Of a stretch of DNA of 64,000 nucleotides, positions 35,927-45,322 are shown in pieces (the stretch's first letter is position 1; each line of letters begins with the position of its first letter). The notes below the pieces were generated by a model. That model did not search any database. It was not told the origin of the DNA and worked only from the letters and a program-made list of their open reading frames with translations. A program made the translations under genes and the position numbers. The DNA comes from Nocardioides nematodiphilus (GTDB lineage Bacteria; Actinomycetota; Actinomycetes; Propionibacteriales; Nocardioidaceae), in NCBI RefSeq assembly GCF_020216525.1, contig NZ_JAIWOY010000007.1, positions 62,001 through 126,000 of the forward strand, read 5' to 3'.

Positions 35927-38900
35927 ACGACGGCCTCGGGGCGAAGGGCCACCGGGCCGAGCAGGCCCGAGTCCGGCACCGGCTTGCCGGCGGCGGTCCG
36001 CTTGTTCAGCAACGTGTTGGTGACCCGTACGGAGATGGTGTTGGTGCCGACGTGCAGCGCGGAGGTGACGTCCACGACGTACGGCGCCCACAGCGCGCGC
36101 GGCAGGGTGGTCCCGTTCGCGGTCACCTGGGCGATGGTGCCCACCCGACCCAGGTCGAGCTGCAGCCGACGGCCGGCGAGGTCGGCCGGGGTGAGGCTCA
36201 CCGTGGTCTGGTAGACGCCGCTACCGGAGAAGTTCGGGTCGGTCCTCGTCCAGCTCCCGAGCGTGGTCGGGACGGCCGTGGCGCCGTCCTTCTCCAGCCG
36301 CAGGGTCCATGGCCCGTCGAGCGCGATCGGCGCGAGCGGGTCGCTGACGGTGACGCTGCCGTGGAACGTGTGGCCGTGGTCGGTGCCGGTCAGCTCCGTG
36401 GCGCCGGGGTGGTCGAGCAGCACCGTGGCCTGCAACGCGCCGCCATGCGACGTCGTCACCGACTCCGCCATCAGGTCGCCGATGAGATGCGCTGTGGCCT
36501 TGGTGCCAGCGCGGAACACGACGGCGATGGTCTCGTCGGGCTCGAGGGTGAGCGGCACCGTGGTGCTGGCGCGGGCGCCGTGGCCATCGGTGTCGTACGT
36601 GCCGGCCACCCGTGTCTCGCCGGAACGGAGATCCCACAGCTCGGGGACGCCGTCGACCGGGAAGGTCGCCCGGGTGGTGACCTCGTCGGCCGACTCGTTG
36701 TAGAGGACGAACGAGGTGTCGCCGTCCCGCTCGGTGCGAAGGACGCGCAGCGCGGGTGCCGCCGGTGAGAGGGAGGCGGCCACGACGCCGGTCTGCTGTG
36801 CCAACGGGGTGAGCTCGGCGGCGAGCGCCTCTCGGGTGCTCGCGTACGGCACGACGGCGACCGCGCCCGCCCCGTGGCGGGTCCAGTCGGCGCCGGCGCC
36901 CCCGAAGAGGTCGGTCAGCGCGTCGGTCAGCTCCCGGTCGCGGCCGGTCGCCTCGTGGGTGGGGAGCTCGCCCTCGATGACCACGTGGCCACCGGTCTGC
37001 ACGAATCTGGCCAGGGTCCGCACCGTCGCCAGGTCGATGACGGGCGTCGTCGGCACGACCACGGTGCGGTACGAGGCCTGCCCGATGTGCAGCTCTCCTC
37101 CCTTCGAGGTGGCCTGGAACCGGGTGTGCGGGTCGCCGGAGAACGAGCCGTCGCTGACCATGTCGAAGTCGATCTGGCCCTGCTCGAGGGCGTAGGCCGC
37201 TGTGGAGAGATCCGCGTCCAGCCGGTGCGCGGGCTCCGAGGCCCAGGTCTGCTCGGCCGCGCGCTGCGGCTGCAGCAGCACGGTCCGGGCGCCGTTCCTG
37301 CCTCGAGCGAGCTCACTCACCCGACCGATCCAGGCGTCGACGTCGCCCATCGCGTCCCAGTACGTGCTGGACGGGCCGAACGGCGGCGCGAAGTACACCT
37401 GATTCTCGTCGGTCCACATGGCGTGCAGCGCGTAGTCGTTGATCCCGCGGGTGGTCAGCGCGCCGACCGTGGCATGGATGAACTGCGGCGCGACGTCCCA
37501 CCCCGAGTTGCCGAAGACCTCCGAGAGCGAGCGCTGAGCGCCGCTGAGGTGAGCGGCGGAGGAGGCGTTGCGGCCCAGCGTGGTCTGGTGTCCGGCCACG
37601 TAGTCACCGGTGATCATGTCGGTGCCCGGCACCTGGGCGTACTGGTTGTCCTTGGAGAGGTCGCCGGTGCTGTGCATCCGCTGTTGCGGACCGTTCTCGT
37701 CCAGCAGCGGGTTGGTGATCAGCTGGAGGCCGTGCTCGTCCATCCAGGTGGCCTGGCGCTGGTAGTAGTTGGTCGCGTACGCGTTGTTGACCGCACGCCA
37801 GTAGTCGCCCGCCTTCTGCTCGCCGGTGCGGCCTAGCTGCTCGTAGGCGGCGGTGTAGGCCACGCCCGGGGTCGAGCCCTCCTCCGTGATCAGGTCGGTG
37901 ACGCTGCTCGACCACGGCAGCGCCTTGAACGGCCACGGCTCGGCTGAGGAGAGGAACGGCTCGTCGTCCCAGAAGCCCGGCACGACGGTGCCCATCGCCC
38001 AGCCGAAGCGGCGCACGTACTCGCCCTGTGCGAAGTCGAACAGGTAGTCGCTCACCTTCGGGTCCAGGGTGTTGAGATAGCCCCGCGTGTATCCGGTGGA
38101 GTCATCACTGAGGGTGGTGGTGCCGTAGGTGTCCAGTTGCCACGTGCCCGCGGGCACCTTCCACGTGCCGCTCTCGAGCTCGGGGGTGAGCTCGACGAGG
38201 TCCGCGGCGTCGGTCGAGCCGACCGGGCGGGCCGCTGCTGCCATCGCGCCTTCGATCCTCACCAGCGGACCGCCGAACCCGGCGACCTGGTCGCCGGTGT
38301 CGAAGCTGCGGGAGAGCAGCACCTGACCGCTCGGGTCGGTGACCACCAGGTTGTCCCAGGTCACCCGCTGCAGACCCTCGATCGCGTCCTGCACGCCGAC
38401 GCCGCCGTACTCGGCACTGACGGCAGGTGCGCCCGTCGGGTAGGCGCCGTCGACGGCGGTCGGCTGGACGGTCTTGTTGATGGTCGGCGTGATCCGGTCG
38501 CCGGCGACCTTGACGGTGATGGTCTGGTCCGAGCGAGGGTTGAAGCCGGGGGTCGGGACGCCAGCGGTGAGCTGGCTGCGCTGGCCCTTGCCGGGACCAT
38601 CGACGCGCCAGACGGCGGCGCGTCCCTTGACGTCCACATCGACCAGGTAGCCCTGCGAGCCGTCCGCGTTGGAGCGGACCATCAGCTGAGCGCCGGACTT
38701 GGTCAGATGCACCTTGCCGGTGGCGGTGTAGTCGGTCCACTGGACGCCTGGGGTGAACGGGTGCGCACCCTCGCGGATGCTGGCGTCGACGACGAGGCGA
38801 CCATCGGCGACGCTCAGGCCGCTGGACATGCTCGGGTCGACCGTCGCCGGGCCCGTGATCACCTGCGTCGAGCGCTGCAGCGCCTTGAGCCGCATCTCGG

Positions 38901-39399
38901 GGTGCGCCGCCACGGTCCGGTCCCCCACCGTGCCGCCGTTGGCGATGAGGCCGCCGGCCTTGCCGCTGGGAAAGTTGCTGTCGTTGAACAGCCAGATGTG
39001 CATGCCGGTGCGCTGGGCCTCGCGAAGGACGTGCTCGACGATGTCGAACCAGCCGTCGGTGAAGTAGGCCGGCTGCATCTGGTCTCCCCCGTAGGGGAAG
39101 AGCACCGCGGAGTAGATGCCCTTGTCGCGCATCTCCCGCATCTGGGTGTCGACGACCTGTGGCGTGACGGTGCCGGTCCAGTACCAGTAGAGCATCGGAC
39201 GGCTGTCGGGGGTCGGGTCGGCGAAGCTCGCTGCATCGAAGCCGCCCGCGGAGGCGGGGGTCGGGCGGTCGGCCTCCTCGAGGGGCGCGCCCGCACCGGC
39301 GAGAGCCGGTCCGCTCGATGCGATCACCGACAGAGCGAGTGCCGCAGCTGTGGCGGCTCCGAGACGAGAACGCCGTCTCGGCGAGTTGAAACGAATCAC
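35923..39399 (-). CDS. Secreted GH106-like alpha-L-rhamnosidase; 3' end uncertain
   Basis: About 1,159 residues from GTG 39399, which has an AAAGG ribosome site and opens a signal peptide (RFNSPRRRSRLGAATAAALALSVIASSGPALA). The early motif RPMLYWYWTGTVTPQVVDTQMREMRDKGI followed by LFPYGGDQ and WLFNDSNFPSG is the GH106 start; FWDDEPF and the TDENQVYFAPPFGPSSTYW region fit the catalytic part. The C-terminal jelly-roll ends with NTLLNKRTAAGKP and DSGLLGPVALRP, which is where the family normally finishes. No stop codon follows: the frame enters a G-homopolymer and continues antisense into the murA-like gene in every frame. The given end is therefore the last family-like point, not an observed stop. 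It likely degrades rhamnose-containing glycans outside the cell. Confidence 0.8.
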
Positions 39400-39485
39400 A
39401 ATCGACCTTTCGTTGAAGGTGGAGGCGCGTACGATCGATATCGCGCGCACTGTGACGTACGACACTAGTTCGATCCGCGAGATTC

Positions 39486-39497
39486 TGTAACGTTTCA
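39486..39497. promoter_or_regulatory. LacI-family type operator upstream of the GH106 gene
   Basis: TGTAACGTTTCA differs by one base from the perfect palindrome TGAAACGTTTCA, a form typical of LacI-family (catabolic sugar) repressor sites in actinobacteria. It lies 87 bp upstream of the rhamnosidase GTG and 67 bp upstream of the divergent GDPD gene. No LacI gene is in the window. The match is to a generic pattern, so the regulator is unknown. Confidence 0.45.
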
Positions 39498-39563
39498 TTC
39501 AGCATGTGGGCACTCCTGCCCGGCTGCCGCGGGCACGCGGCCCCCGCGCGACATACTGCTCTC

Positions 39564-40349
39564 GTGACCTCGCCCACCGTGCTCGCCTTCGCCCACCGGG
39601 GCGGCGCCTACCACCCTGAGATCGAGGGGCTGGAGAACACCCTCGCCGCCTTCGAGCACGCCGTCGCGCTGGGCTACACCCATCTCGAGACCGACGTGCA
39701 CGTCACCCGCGACGGCGTGCTGCTCGCCTTCCACGACGACGTCCTCGATCGGGTCACCGACCAGAAGGGCGCGATCGCCCACCTCACGTTCTCGGACGTG
39801 CGCGCCGCGCGGATCGGCGGCCGTCACCAGGTGCCCACCCTCGCGGAGCTCTTCGACTGCTTCCCCGACGCGACGTTCAACATCGACCTCAAGTCGGCGG
39901 GCTCCGTCCGGGCGCTGGCGTCGTTCCTGGAGGCCCGCAACGCGCAGGATCGGGTGATGGTCGGCTCGTTCGGCATCCGCCGGATGCGCGAGTTCCGGCG
40001 GCTCACCGGAGGCCGGGTGCCGACCGGTGCGCACCCCGGCGAGGTCGCCGCCTACCTCCTCTCGCCGAGCGTCCGGGTGGCGCGCCGACTCGCGGGTGAC
40101 GACTTCGCCGCCTTCCAGGTGCCGCGTACCCGGACCGTGGCGGGGCGCACGGTGCCGATCGTGACCCGGTCCTTCATCGAGCGCGCCCATCGGGCCGGCA
40201 AGCAGGTGCACGTGTGGACCATCGACGACCCGGACGAGATGCGGATGCTCCTCGACCTGGGCGTCGACGGCCTGATGACCGATCGCACCGATCTGCTGAA
40301 GTCGGTGCTCGTCGAGCGTGGCCAGTGGGCCGCGGAGGACGGGTCGTGA
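39564..40349 (+). CDS. Glycerophosphodiester phosphodiesterase
   Basis: The 261-residue protein from GTG 39564 has the GDPD signature: AHRGG (first catalytic His), ENTLAAFEHAV, LETDVHVTRDGVLLAFHDD (metal-binding Glu/Asp and second His), then FNIDLKS and VHVWTIDDPDEMR. There is no signal peptide, so it is likely cytoplasmic. It hydrolyses glycerophosphodiesters to glycerol-3-phosphate and an alcohol, and can act on lysophospholipid head groups. It overlaps the following MFS gene by 4 nt (GTGA), so the pair is probably co-translated. Confidence 0.93.
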   Translation: MTSPTVLAFAHRGGAYHPEIEGLENTLAAFEHAVALGYTHLETDVHVTRDGVLLAFHDDVLDRVTDQKGAIAHLTFSDVRAARIGGRHQVPTLAELFDCFPDATFNIDLKSAGSVRALASFLEARNAQDRVMVGSFGIRRMREFRRLTGGRVPTGAHPGEVAAYLLSPSVRVARRLAGDDFAAFQVPRTRTVAGRTVPIVTRSFIERAHRAGKQVHVWTIDDPDEMRMLLDLGVDGLMTDRTDLLKSVLVERGQWAAEDGS

Positions 40350-41716
40350 GCGCTCTGGGCGACTTCGCCGCAGTGCACCGGCGCCGCCAGCAGAACGCCT
40401 GGAACTGGTACGACTGGGCCAACTCGGCGTTCTACACCACCGTGCTCACGGTGATCCTCGGCCCGCTGATGATCACGGTCGCCGGACGCGCCGCGGGCTG
40501 CGGTGACAGCCCGGACGACACCTGCTCCCGGACGGTCGACGTGATCGGCCTGCACCTGGCCGCCGGCTCGCTGCCCTCGTACCTGACGAGCTTCGCGACC
40601 ATCGCGAGCGCGTTCGTGCTGCCGATCGTCGGAGCGATCGTCGACCGCAGCGGACGCAAGAAGCAGCACATGGCGTGGTTCGCCTGGTCCGGCGCCTTCG
40701 TCGCCTCGCTGCTGTTCTTCCTGCGTGGCGACCACTGGCAGCTGCCGGCCGTCGCGGTGGTGGTCAGCTCGATCCTCGGCGGCTGCTCGCTGGTGAGCTA
40801 CTACGCGATGCTCAACGACATCTCGACCGAGGACGAGCGCGATGGCGCCTCCTCGCGCGCGTGGGCGTTCGGGTATCTCGGCGGCGGAGTGCTCCTGCTG
40901 ATCAACCTCGTCATGGTCCAGCTGCACGGCACCTTCGGCCTGGAGAAGGAGATGGCAGCACGACTCTCGCTGCTCTCCGCGGCGCTGTGGTGGGCGGGCT
41001 TCACGATCATCCCGATCGTCCGCCTCGAGAACGTCGGTCCGGTCAACGTGGTCCCCGAGACGGGTGGGCTGCTGCGTCGCAGCTTCGGTCAGCTCTGGAC
41101 CACGCTGAAGGAGGTCCGCACCTTCCCGATGACCTTGCCGTTCCTGCTGGCCTACCTCTTCTACAACGACGGCATCCAGACGGTCATCTACAGCGCCTCG
41201 ATCTTCGGCTCCAAGCAGCTGCACTTCGGCGATGCGGTGCTGATCGCCGCGATCCTGCTGATCCAGTTCGTCGCCTTCGGCGGCGCGCTCTTCTTCGGCC
41301 GGTGGGCCGAGCGGTACGGCGCGTACCGGTGCCTGCTGTACGGCACCTACGCCTGGATGGTGATCGTGCTGGCCGCCATGTTCCTGCCGGCGCGCAACGT
41401 CACCCTGTTCCTCGTCGTCGGGATCGCGATCGGCGTCGTCCTCGGCGGTACCCAGGCGCTCTCGCGCTCGTTCTACAGCCTGCTCATCCCTCGTGGGCGC
41501 GAGGGCGAGTACTTCGCCCTCTACAACGCCTGCGAGCGCGGCACGTCGTGGTTCGGCACGCTGCTGTTCGGCATCGTCTTCCAGATCACCGGGTCCTATC
41601 GGCCCGCTATCGTCTCGCTCGTCGTCTTCTTCGTGCTCGGCGCCTTCTTCCTGCTGCGCCTGGATCCGCGCCGGGGCATCGAGGACGCGGGCAACGTCGT
41701 GCCGTCATCCCTGTGA
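40346..41716 (+). CDS. MFS transporter of the Atg22/UMF1 type
   Basis: The 456-residue protein from GTG 40346 opens with NAWNWYDWANSAFYTTVLTVI, the diagnostic YDWANSAF motif of Atg22-like MFS permeases (amino-acid or metabolite efflux; vacuolar amino-acid efflux in yeast). About 12 TM helices are present, with motif A-like IVGAIVDRSGRKK. GGTQALSRSFYSLLIPRGREGEYFALYN late in the protein is also family-typical. It is coupled to the GDPD gene; the substrate is unknown. Confidence 0.9.
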   Translation: MSALGDFAAVHRRRQQNAWNWYDWANSAFYTTVLTVILGPLMITVAGRAAGCGDSPDDTCSRTVDVIGLHLAAGSLPSYLTSFATIASAFVLPIVGAIVDRSGRKKQHMAWFAWSGAFVASLLFFLRGDHWQLPAVAVVVSSILGGCSLVSYYAMLNDISTEDERDGASSRAWAFGYLGGGVLLLINLVMVQLHGTFGLEKEMAARLSLLSAALWWAGFTIIPIVRLENVGPVNVVPETGGLLRRSFGQLWTTLKEVRTFPMTLPFLLAYLFYNDGIQTVIYSASIFGSKQLHFGDAVLIAAILLIQFVAFGGALFFGRWAERYGAYRCLLYGTYAWMVIVLAAMFLPARNVTLFLVVGIAIGVVLGGTQALSRSFYSLLIPRGREGEYFALYNACERGTSWFGTLLFGIVFQITGSYRPAIVSLVVFFVLGAFFLLRLDPRRGIEDAGNVVPSSL

Positions 41717-41761
41717 GGGCCGAAAAGTCAAGAGTGATGTGACCCCCTTCATAGCGTGGAC

Positions 41762-41787
41762 GGAATCTTCGGCCCGCGGTTACCGTT
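41762..41787 (+). promoter_or_regulatory. Sigma-R (SigH/SigR) type promoter of rbpA
   Basis: GGAAT (41762-41766), 18 nt, GTT (41785-41787) matches the thiol-stress ECF sigma consensus GGAAT-N18-GTT exactly. In Streptomyces coelicolor rbpA is an established SigR target, so the match is in the expected place. The start codon is 62 bp downstream, preceded by an AAAGGAGG ribosome site. Confidence 0.8.
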
Positions 41788-41849
41788 GAAAGAGTCGAAG
41801 GGTTCGGCACACGACCCTGACTCTTGGGGGAAAGTAAAGGAGGTGGCCC

Positions 41850-42230
41850 ATGGCAGAGCGCACATTGCGTGGCGCCCGACTCGGCGGCCAGAGCTTCGAG
41901 GACGAGCGCGGCATCGAGTTCGCCGCTCGTCAGCAGGTCGGCTACAAGTGTTCGCACGGACACCAGTTCGAGATCACCATGTCCGACGAGGCCGACGTGC
42001 CGGCGACGTGGGAATGCCCGCGCTGCGGTGCTGAGGCGCTCAACATCTCCGGAGCACTTCCGGAGGAGAAGAACGAGAAGCCGGCCCGTACGCACTGGGA
42101 CATGCTCCTCGAGCGTCGTTCGGAGAAGGAGCTGGAGGACATCCTCAAGGAGCGCCTCGACCTGCTCCGCGGCGGCGAGATCGGCCCCGCGCACCTGCAC
42201 CGACCCAGCAAGAAGAAGGCCGGCGTCTGA
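41850..42230 (+). CDS. rbpA: RNA polymerase-binding protein RbpA
   Basis: The 126-residue protein from ATG 41850 has a perfect ribosome site (AAAGGAGGTGG). MAERTLRGARLGGQSFEDERGIEFAARQ is the RbpA N-terminal tail. The central zinc-ribbon-like core has CSHGHQFE and CPRCG, and the C-terminal RTHWDMLLERRSEKELEDILKERLDLLR is the basic linker and sigma-interacting domain. RbpA is an actinobacterial partner of RNA polymerase and group 1/2 sigma factors that stabilises the open complex. An upstream sigma-R type promoter suggests induction by disulfide stress. Confidence 0.97.
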   Translation: MAERTLRGARLGGQSFEDERGIEFAARQQVGYKCSHGHQFEITMSDEADVPATWECPRCGAEALNISGALPEEKNEKPARTHWDMLLERRSEKELEDILKERLDLLRGGEIGPAHLHRPSKKKAGV

Positions 42231-42246
42231 TCCCCTACGCGGTGGA

Positions 42247-42744
42247 CTAGCGCTGGTCGTCGTCGACCACCTCGCCCTGGACGACCGGTCCCCGACCGGC
42301 TCCGGGGCGAGTTGCATTTCCGGCCGCGCCCGACGGCACGACGACGAGCCGCCTGGCCACGATCGCGGTCAGCACGCGGCGCGCCGCGGGCCGGGTGAAC
42401 GGCAGGATCAGGGCGAAGCCGACCAGATCCGTGACGAAGCCCGGGCTGATCATCAGGGTGCCGCCGATCACGATCAGCACGCCGTCGGCGAGCTCGCGCG
42501 CCGGCATCCGGCCGGACGCCAGCGCCTCGCGCAGGGCCGCCCAGGCGCGGCCACCCTCGCGCTTGACCAGCCAGCTGCCCAAGAACGCGTCGGCGATGAG
42601 CAGAAGGACCGTCCACCATGCGCCGATCACCTGACCGACCTGGATGATGACGTAGATCTCCAGGACCGGCATCACCACGAAGGCGAGCAGCAGGAGCCAC
42701 GGCCAGCGGCGCCGCCGCGGACGCTCGGCCGGCGACGGCGTCAT
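42247..42744 (-). CDS. fxsA: FxsA family membrane protein
   Basis: The 165-residue protein has three or four TM helices; FVVMPVLEIYVIIQVGQVIGAWWTVLLLIADAFLGSWLVKREG is the FxsA signature and LADGVLIVIGGTLMISPGFVTDLVGFALILP its second half. In E. coli FxsA it is a cytoplasmic membrane protein that affects phage T7 exclusion by F plasmids; its normal role is unclear. The C-terminus is a basic and Gly-rich cytosolic tail. It overlaps the ppm1-like gene by 4 nt (ATGA), forming an operon with it and lnt. Confidence 0.9.
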   Translation of the reverse strand: MTPSPAERPRRRRWPWLLLLAFVVMPVLEIYVIIQVGQVIGAWWTVLLLIADAFLGSWLVKREGGRAWAALREALASGRMPARELADGVLIVIGGTLMISPGFVTDLVGFALILPFTRPAARRVLTAIVARRLVVVPSGAAGNATRPGAGRGPVVQGEVVDDDQR

Positions 42745-43499
42745 CGCTTGTCCAGTGCGTGCCGCAGCTGTGCCCGGCGCTCCTGCAGACCCCAGCGGGT
42801 GACGAGCTTGAGCGACTCCGAGGCGACCGCACCGCTCATCTTCGAGGCGCCGCGCACGCGCTCGACGAACTCGATCGGCACCTCCTTGACGACCAGGCCC
42901 GCTCGGACCGTACGGGTGGCGAGGTCGGTCTGGAACACGTAGCCCGCCGACTCCACCGAGGCCAGCTCGATCTTCTCCAGGGTCTCGCGTCGGAAGACCC
43001 GGAAGCCGGCGGTGGCGTCGCGGATGCTCAGGCCGAGCAGCATCCGTACGTACAGGTTGCCGCCGCGCGACAGCGCCTGGCGCGACAGCGGCCAGTTGAC
43101 CACCGAGCCGCCCCGGACGTACCGGGAACCGATCACCAGGTCGGCGCTCCTCAGCGCCTCCAGGAGGCGGTGCAGCTGCTCGGGCTGGTGCGAGCCGTCG
43201 GCGTCCATCTCCCCGATGACGTCGTAGTCACGCTCCAGCGCCCAGGCGAATCCCTCGAGGTAGGCGGCACCGAGACCGTTCTTCACGGTGCGGTGCAGGA
43301 CGTGCACGCGGCTGTCCGTGGCGGCCATCTCGTCGGCGAGCGCTCCGGTGCCGTCCGGGGAGCTGTCGTCGACGATCAGGACGTCGACCTCGGGCTCGGC
43401 GCGGCGCAGTCGCTCCACGATCCAGCCGATGTTCGCCGCCTCGTTGTAGGTCGGGACGACCATGACGACCCGCCCGAGGGCGCTCAGATCAGTACTCAC
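42741..43499 (-). CDS. ppm1: Polyprenol monophosphomannose synthase (GT2)
   Basis: The 252-residue protein from GTG 43499 has VMVVPTYNEAANIGWIVERL, VDVLIVDDSSPDGTG and the DxD in VIGEMDADGSHQPEQL. RDATAGFRVFRRETLEKIEL and VVKEVPIEFVERVRGASKM follow. This is the Ppm1/DPM1 catalytic domain, which makes polyprenyl-phosphate mannose from GDP-mannose for lipoarabinomannan-type glycolipids and protein O-mannosylation. Here Ppm1 and the acyltransferase Lnt are separate adjacent genes overlapping by 11 nt, whereas in Mycobacterium tuberculosis they are one fused polypeptide. Confidence 0.92.
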   Translation of the reverse strand: MSTDLSALGRVVMVVPTYNEAANIGWIVERLRRAEPEVDVLIVDDSSPDGTGALADEMAATDSRVHVLHRTVKNGLGAAYLEGFAWALERDYDVIGEMDADGSHQPEQLHRLLEALRSADLVIGSRYVRGGSVVNWPLSRQALSRGGNLYVRMLLGLSIRDATAGFRVFRRETLEKIELASVESAGYVFQTDLATRTVRAGLVVKEVPIEFVERVRGASKMSGAVASESLKLVTRWGLQERRAQLRHALDKR

Positions 43500-44985
43500 G
43501 TTCCGTCTTCCGCTTCGACCTGCTGTTGATGGCGCTGAGGATCAGCCTAACCAGCACCAGCCCGGCAGCGACCTGACCGGGTAGGCCGCCGAGCCACATC
43601 GCCGGGCTCGTGCCGCTGATCAGGGCGACCTGGTGGTCGAGCACGGCCCGGGTCCGGGTGGGAACCGTGGCGACGACGTGGCCGTCCGGCGCGACGATCC
43701 CACTCAGCCCGTTCAAAGAGGCGACCACGGCGTAGCGCCCGGCGGCCATCGCCTGGACCCTCGTGATCGCGAACTGCTGGGCGACCTGGTCGGTGCCGAT
43801 GAAGCTGGCGTTGCTGGTCTGTACGGTCAGCAGCCGACCGCCGTTGCGGGTCTGTGGGTCCACGACACCGTCGAAGGCGATGTCGAAGCAGATCGCGTCC
43901 GTCACCGGCACCGTGCCGACGAGCAGCGGCGTCTGCCGGGTGCCGGCCACCATGTCGTACGACAGTTGGCTGAGGCCGCTGAAGTTCCGGTCCCCGAGCA
44001 GGCCGCGCATCGGGAGGTACTCGCCGAACGGCACCGGGTTGTGCTTGGTGTAGCGGTCCCCCGGGCCCGTCACCGGGTCCCAGACGATGCCCTGGTTGAG
44101 CACGTGCGTCTTGTCCGGCGCGTTCGGCAGGCCGCCGACCACGACCGGCACGCCGATCGCCTGCACGGCGGCCCAGATGCCGTCGTTGGTCGTGGTGTCG
44201 GTGATCGGGTCGGTCGCGGTGGCGTTCTCCGGCCAGAGGACGAAGTCCGGCTCCCGCTGTGTCCCCGCGGCGACGTCGCGCGCGAGCTGCTCGGTGAGGG
44301 CCACGTGGCTGGCGGTGACCGCGCGGTAGTTGGCCAGGACGTCGCCGTCGCCGGGGACGTCGCCCTGGACGAGGGCGACCTGGAGGCGCCCTTCGACGTG
44401 CCCGTTCCACGGACGCCACAGCGGGACGCTCACCAGGGCGCACACCGCCACCAGGACGCCGAGGGCGCGCCGCCGGCGCGGTGCGACCACGAGCCGGGCG
44501 ATCAGCGCGCCGAGGAGCGCGAGCACGAGGCTCACTCCCCCGGTCCCGAGGTAGGGCAGGGCGGGCGCCAGCGGCGTGTCGGCCACCGCGAACGACAATC
44601 GCCCCCAGGGCATCCCGCCGAACGGGAACGTGCCCCGCGCCCACTCGATCGCGATCCACGACAACGACGTCCACAGCGGCCAGGCGCGCAGGCGCAGCAG
44701 CACTGCGTCGACGGCGCTGAGAAGCATGAGGAAGAGCGCCATCGCCGCCGACAGGCCGATCCAGGCGCCGGTGCCGATGGACTCCTGGAGCCACCAGACG
44801 TGCAGCCCCGCGAAGGCGGCACCGAAGCCGAGCCCGGGCACGAGCGCCGCTCGGGCCGATAGTCCGCGCAGGCACAGCAGTCGGGCGGCGATCGTGAAGG
44901 GGATGACCCACGGGAGGGTCAGCGGCTCGAAGGCCGCCGCGAGGACCGCGCCGGCGAGCACGGCGATCAACAGGCGGCGGCGCAC
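43489..44985 (-). CDS. lnt: Apolipoprotein N-acyltransferase
   Basis: The 498-residue protein from GTG 44985 has about six N-terminal TM helices (first 180 residues), a nitrilase-like extracytoplasmic domain and a final TM helix. The catalytic triad is visible: Glu in WPENATATDP (about E250), Lys in YTKHNPVPFGEYLPMRG (about K313) and Cys in ICFDIAFDG (about C364). It transfers an acyl chain to the N-terminal cysteine of lipoproteins, completing tri-acylation. The adjacent ppm1 gene matches the known pairing. Confidence 0.95.
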   Translation of the reverse strand: MRRRLLIAVLAGAVLAAAFEPLTLPWVIPFTIAARLLCLRGLSARAALVPGLGFGAAFAGLHVWWLQESIGTGAWIGLSAAMALFLMLLSAVDAVLLRLRAWPLWTSLSWIAIEWARGTFPFGGMPWGRLSFAVADTPLAPALPYLGTGGVSLVLALLGALIARLVVAPRRRRALGVLVAVCALVSVPLWRPWNGHVEGRLQVALVQGDVPGDGDVLANYRAVTASHVALTEQLARDVAAGTQREPDFVLWPENATATDPITDTTTNDGIWAAVQAIGVPVVVGGLPNAPDKTHVLNQGIVWDPVTGPGDRYTKHNPVPFGEYLPMRGLLGDRNFSGLSQLSYDMVAGTRQTPLLVGTVPVTDAICFDIAFDGVVDPQTRNGGRLLTVQTSNASFIGTDQVAQQFAITRVQAMAAGRYAVVASLNGLSGIVAPDGHVVATVPTRTRAVLDHQVALISGTSPAMWLGGLPGQVAAGLVLVRLILSAINSRSKRKTEREY

Positions 44986-45030
44986 CGGGTCAGATTAGAG
45001 GAATGCCCGGAATGCCCGGGGGTACAGATG

Positions 45031-45120
45031 CGCAACGCCCCTCCTCCGCTTCGGGCCGAGCCTGCTCGCGACTGGATGCCGGGCGAGGTCTCGTTGTCTA
45101 CAGCGGGGTGGGGCGTTGCG
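45031..45120. repeat. Long imperfect stem-loop between lnt and the exonuclease gene
   Basis: CGCAACGCCCC (45031-45041) is perfectly repeated in inverse at 45110-45120, and pairing continues inward (CCGCT with AGCGG), giving about 18 bp of stem around a 50-60-nt interior. The spacer between the divergent genes (44986-45322, 337 bp) has no coding potential that I can support. The structure may be a short palindromic element, a structured leader or a small RNA. Confidence 0.5.
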
Positions 45121-45173
45121 GATGTCCGGACGAACTGGCCTAGATTCGCCCTTAGTTACTTAACAGTCAACCC

Positions 45174-45215
45174 CGCTCTGACCTGGGGAAACATGTAAAG
45201 CCGCAGGTCAGAGCG
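45174..45215. repeat. Perfect 12-bp inverted repeat with 18-nt loop
   Basis: CGCTCTGACCTG (45174-45185) and CAGGTCAGAGCG (45204-45215) flank GGGAAACATGTAAAGCCG. The stem is perfect and GC-rich. It lies about 108 bp upstream of the exonuclease start, downstream of a possible -10 TAGATT (45141-45146) with TTGCGG 19 nt before it. It might be an operator, an attenuator or part of the same palindromic element as 45031-45120. Confidence 0.55.
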
Positions 45216-45322
45216 TGTTTCGCATCACAGGATTTCAGTCTCGAAATCCTTGGCGTCGGCGTGTCGCGGGCAACACGCCGTGCGCCGCCTGGGTCGAACG
45301 TCCCGCGTGGTTGGATGCCTCC

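Noticed and set aside
45215..45322. Upstream ATG start for the 5'-3' exonuclease
   Set aside because: The ATG lies in the perfect inverted repeat, and the extra 36 residues have no family similarity; GTG 45323 gives the normal N-terminus.
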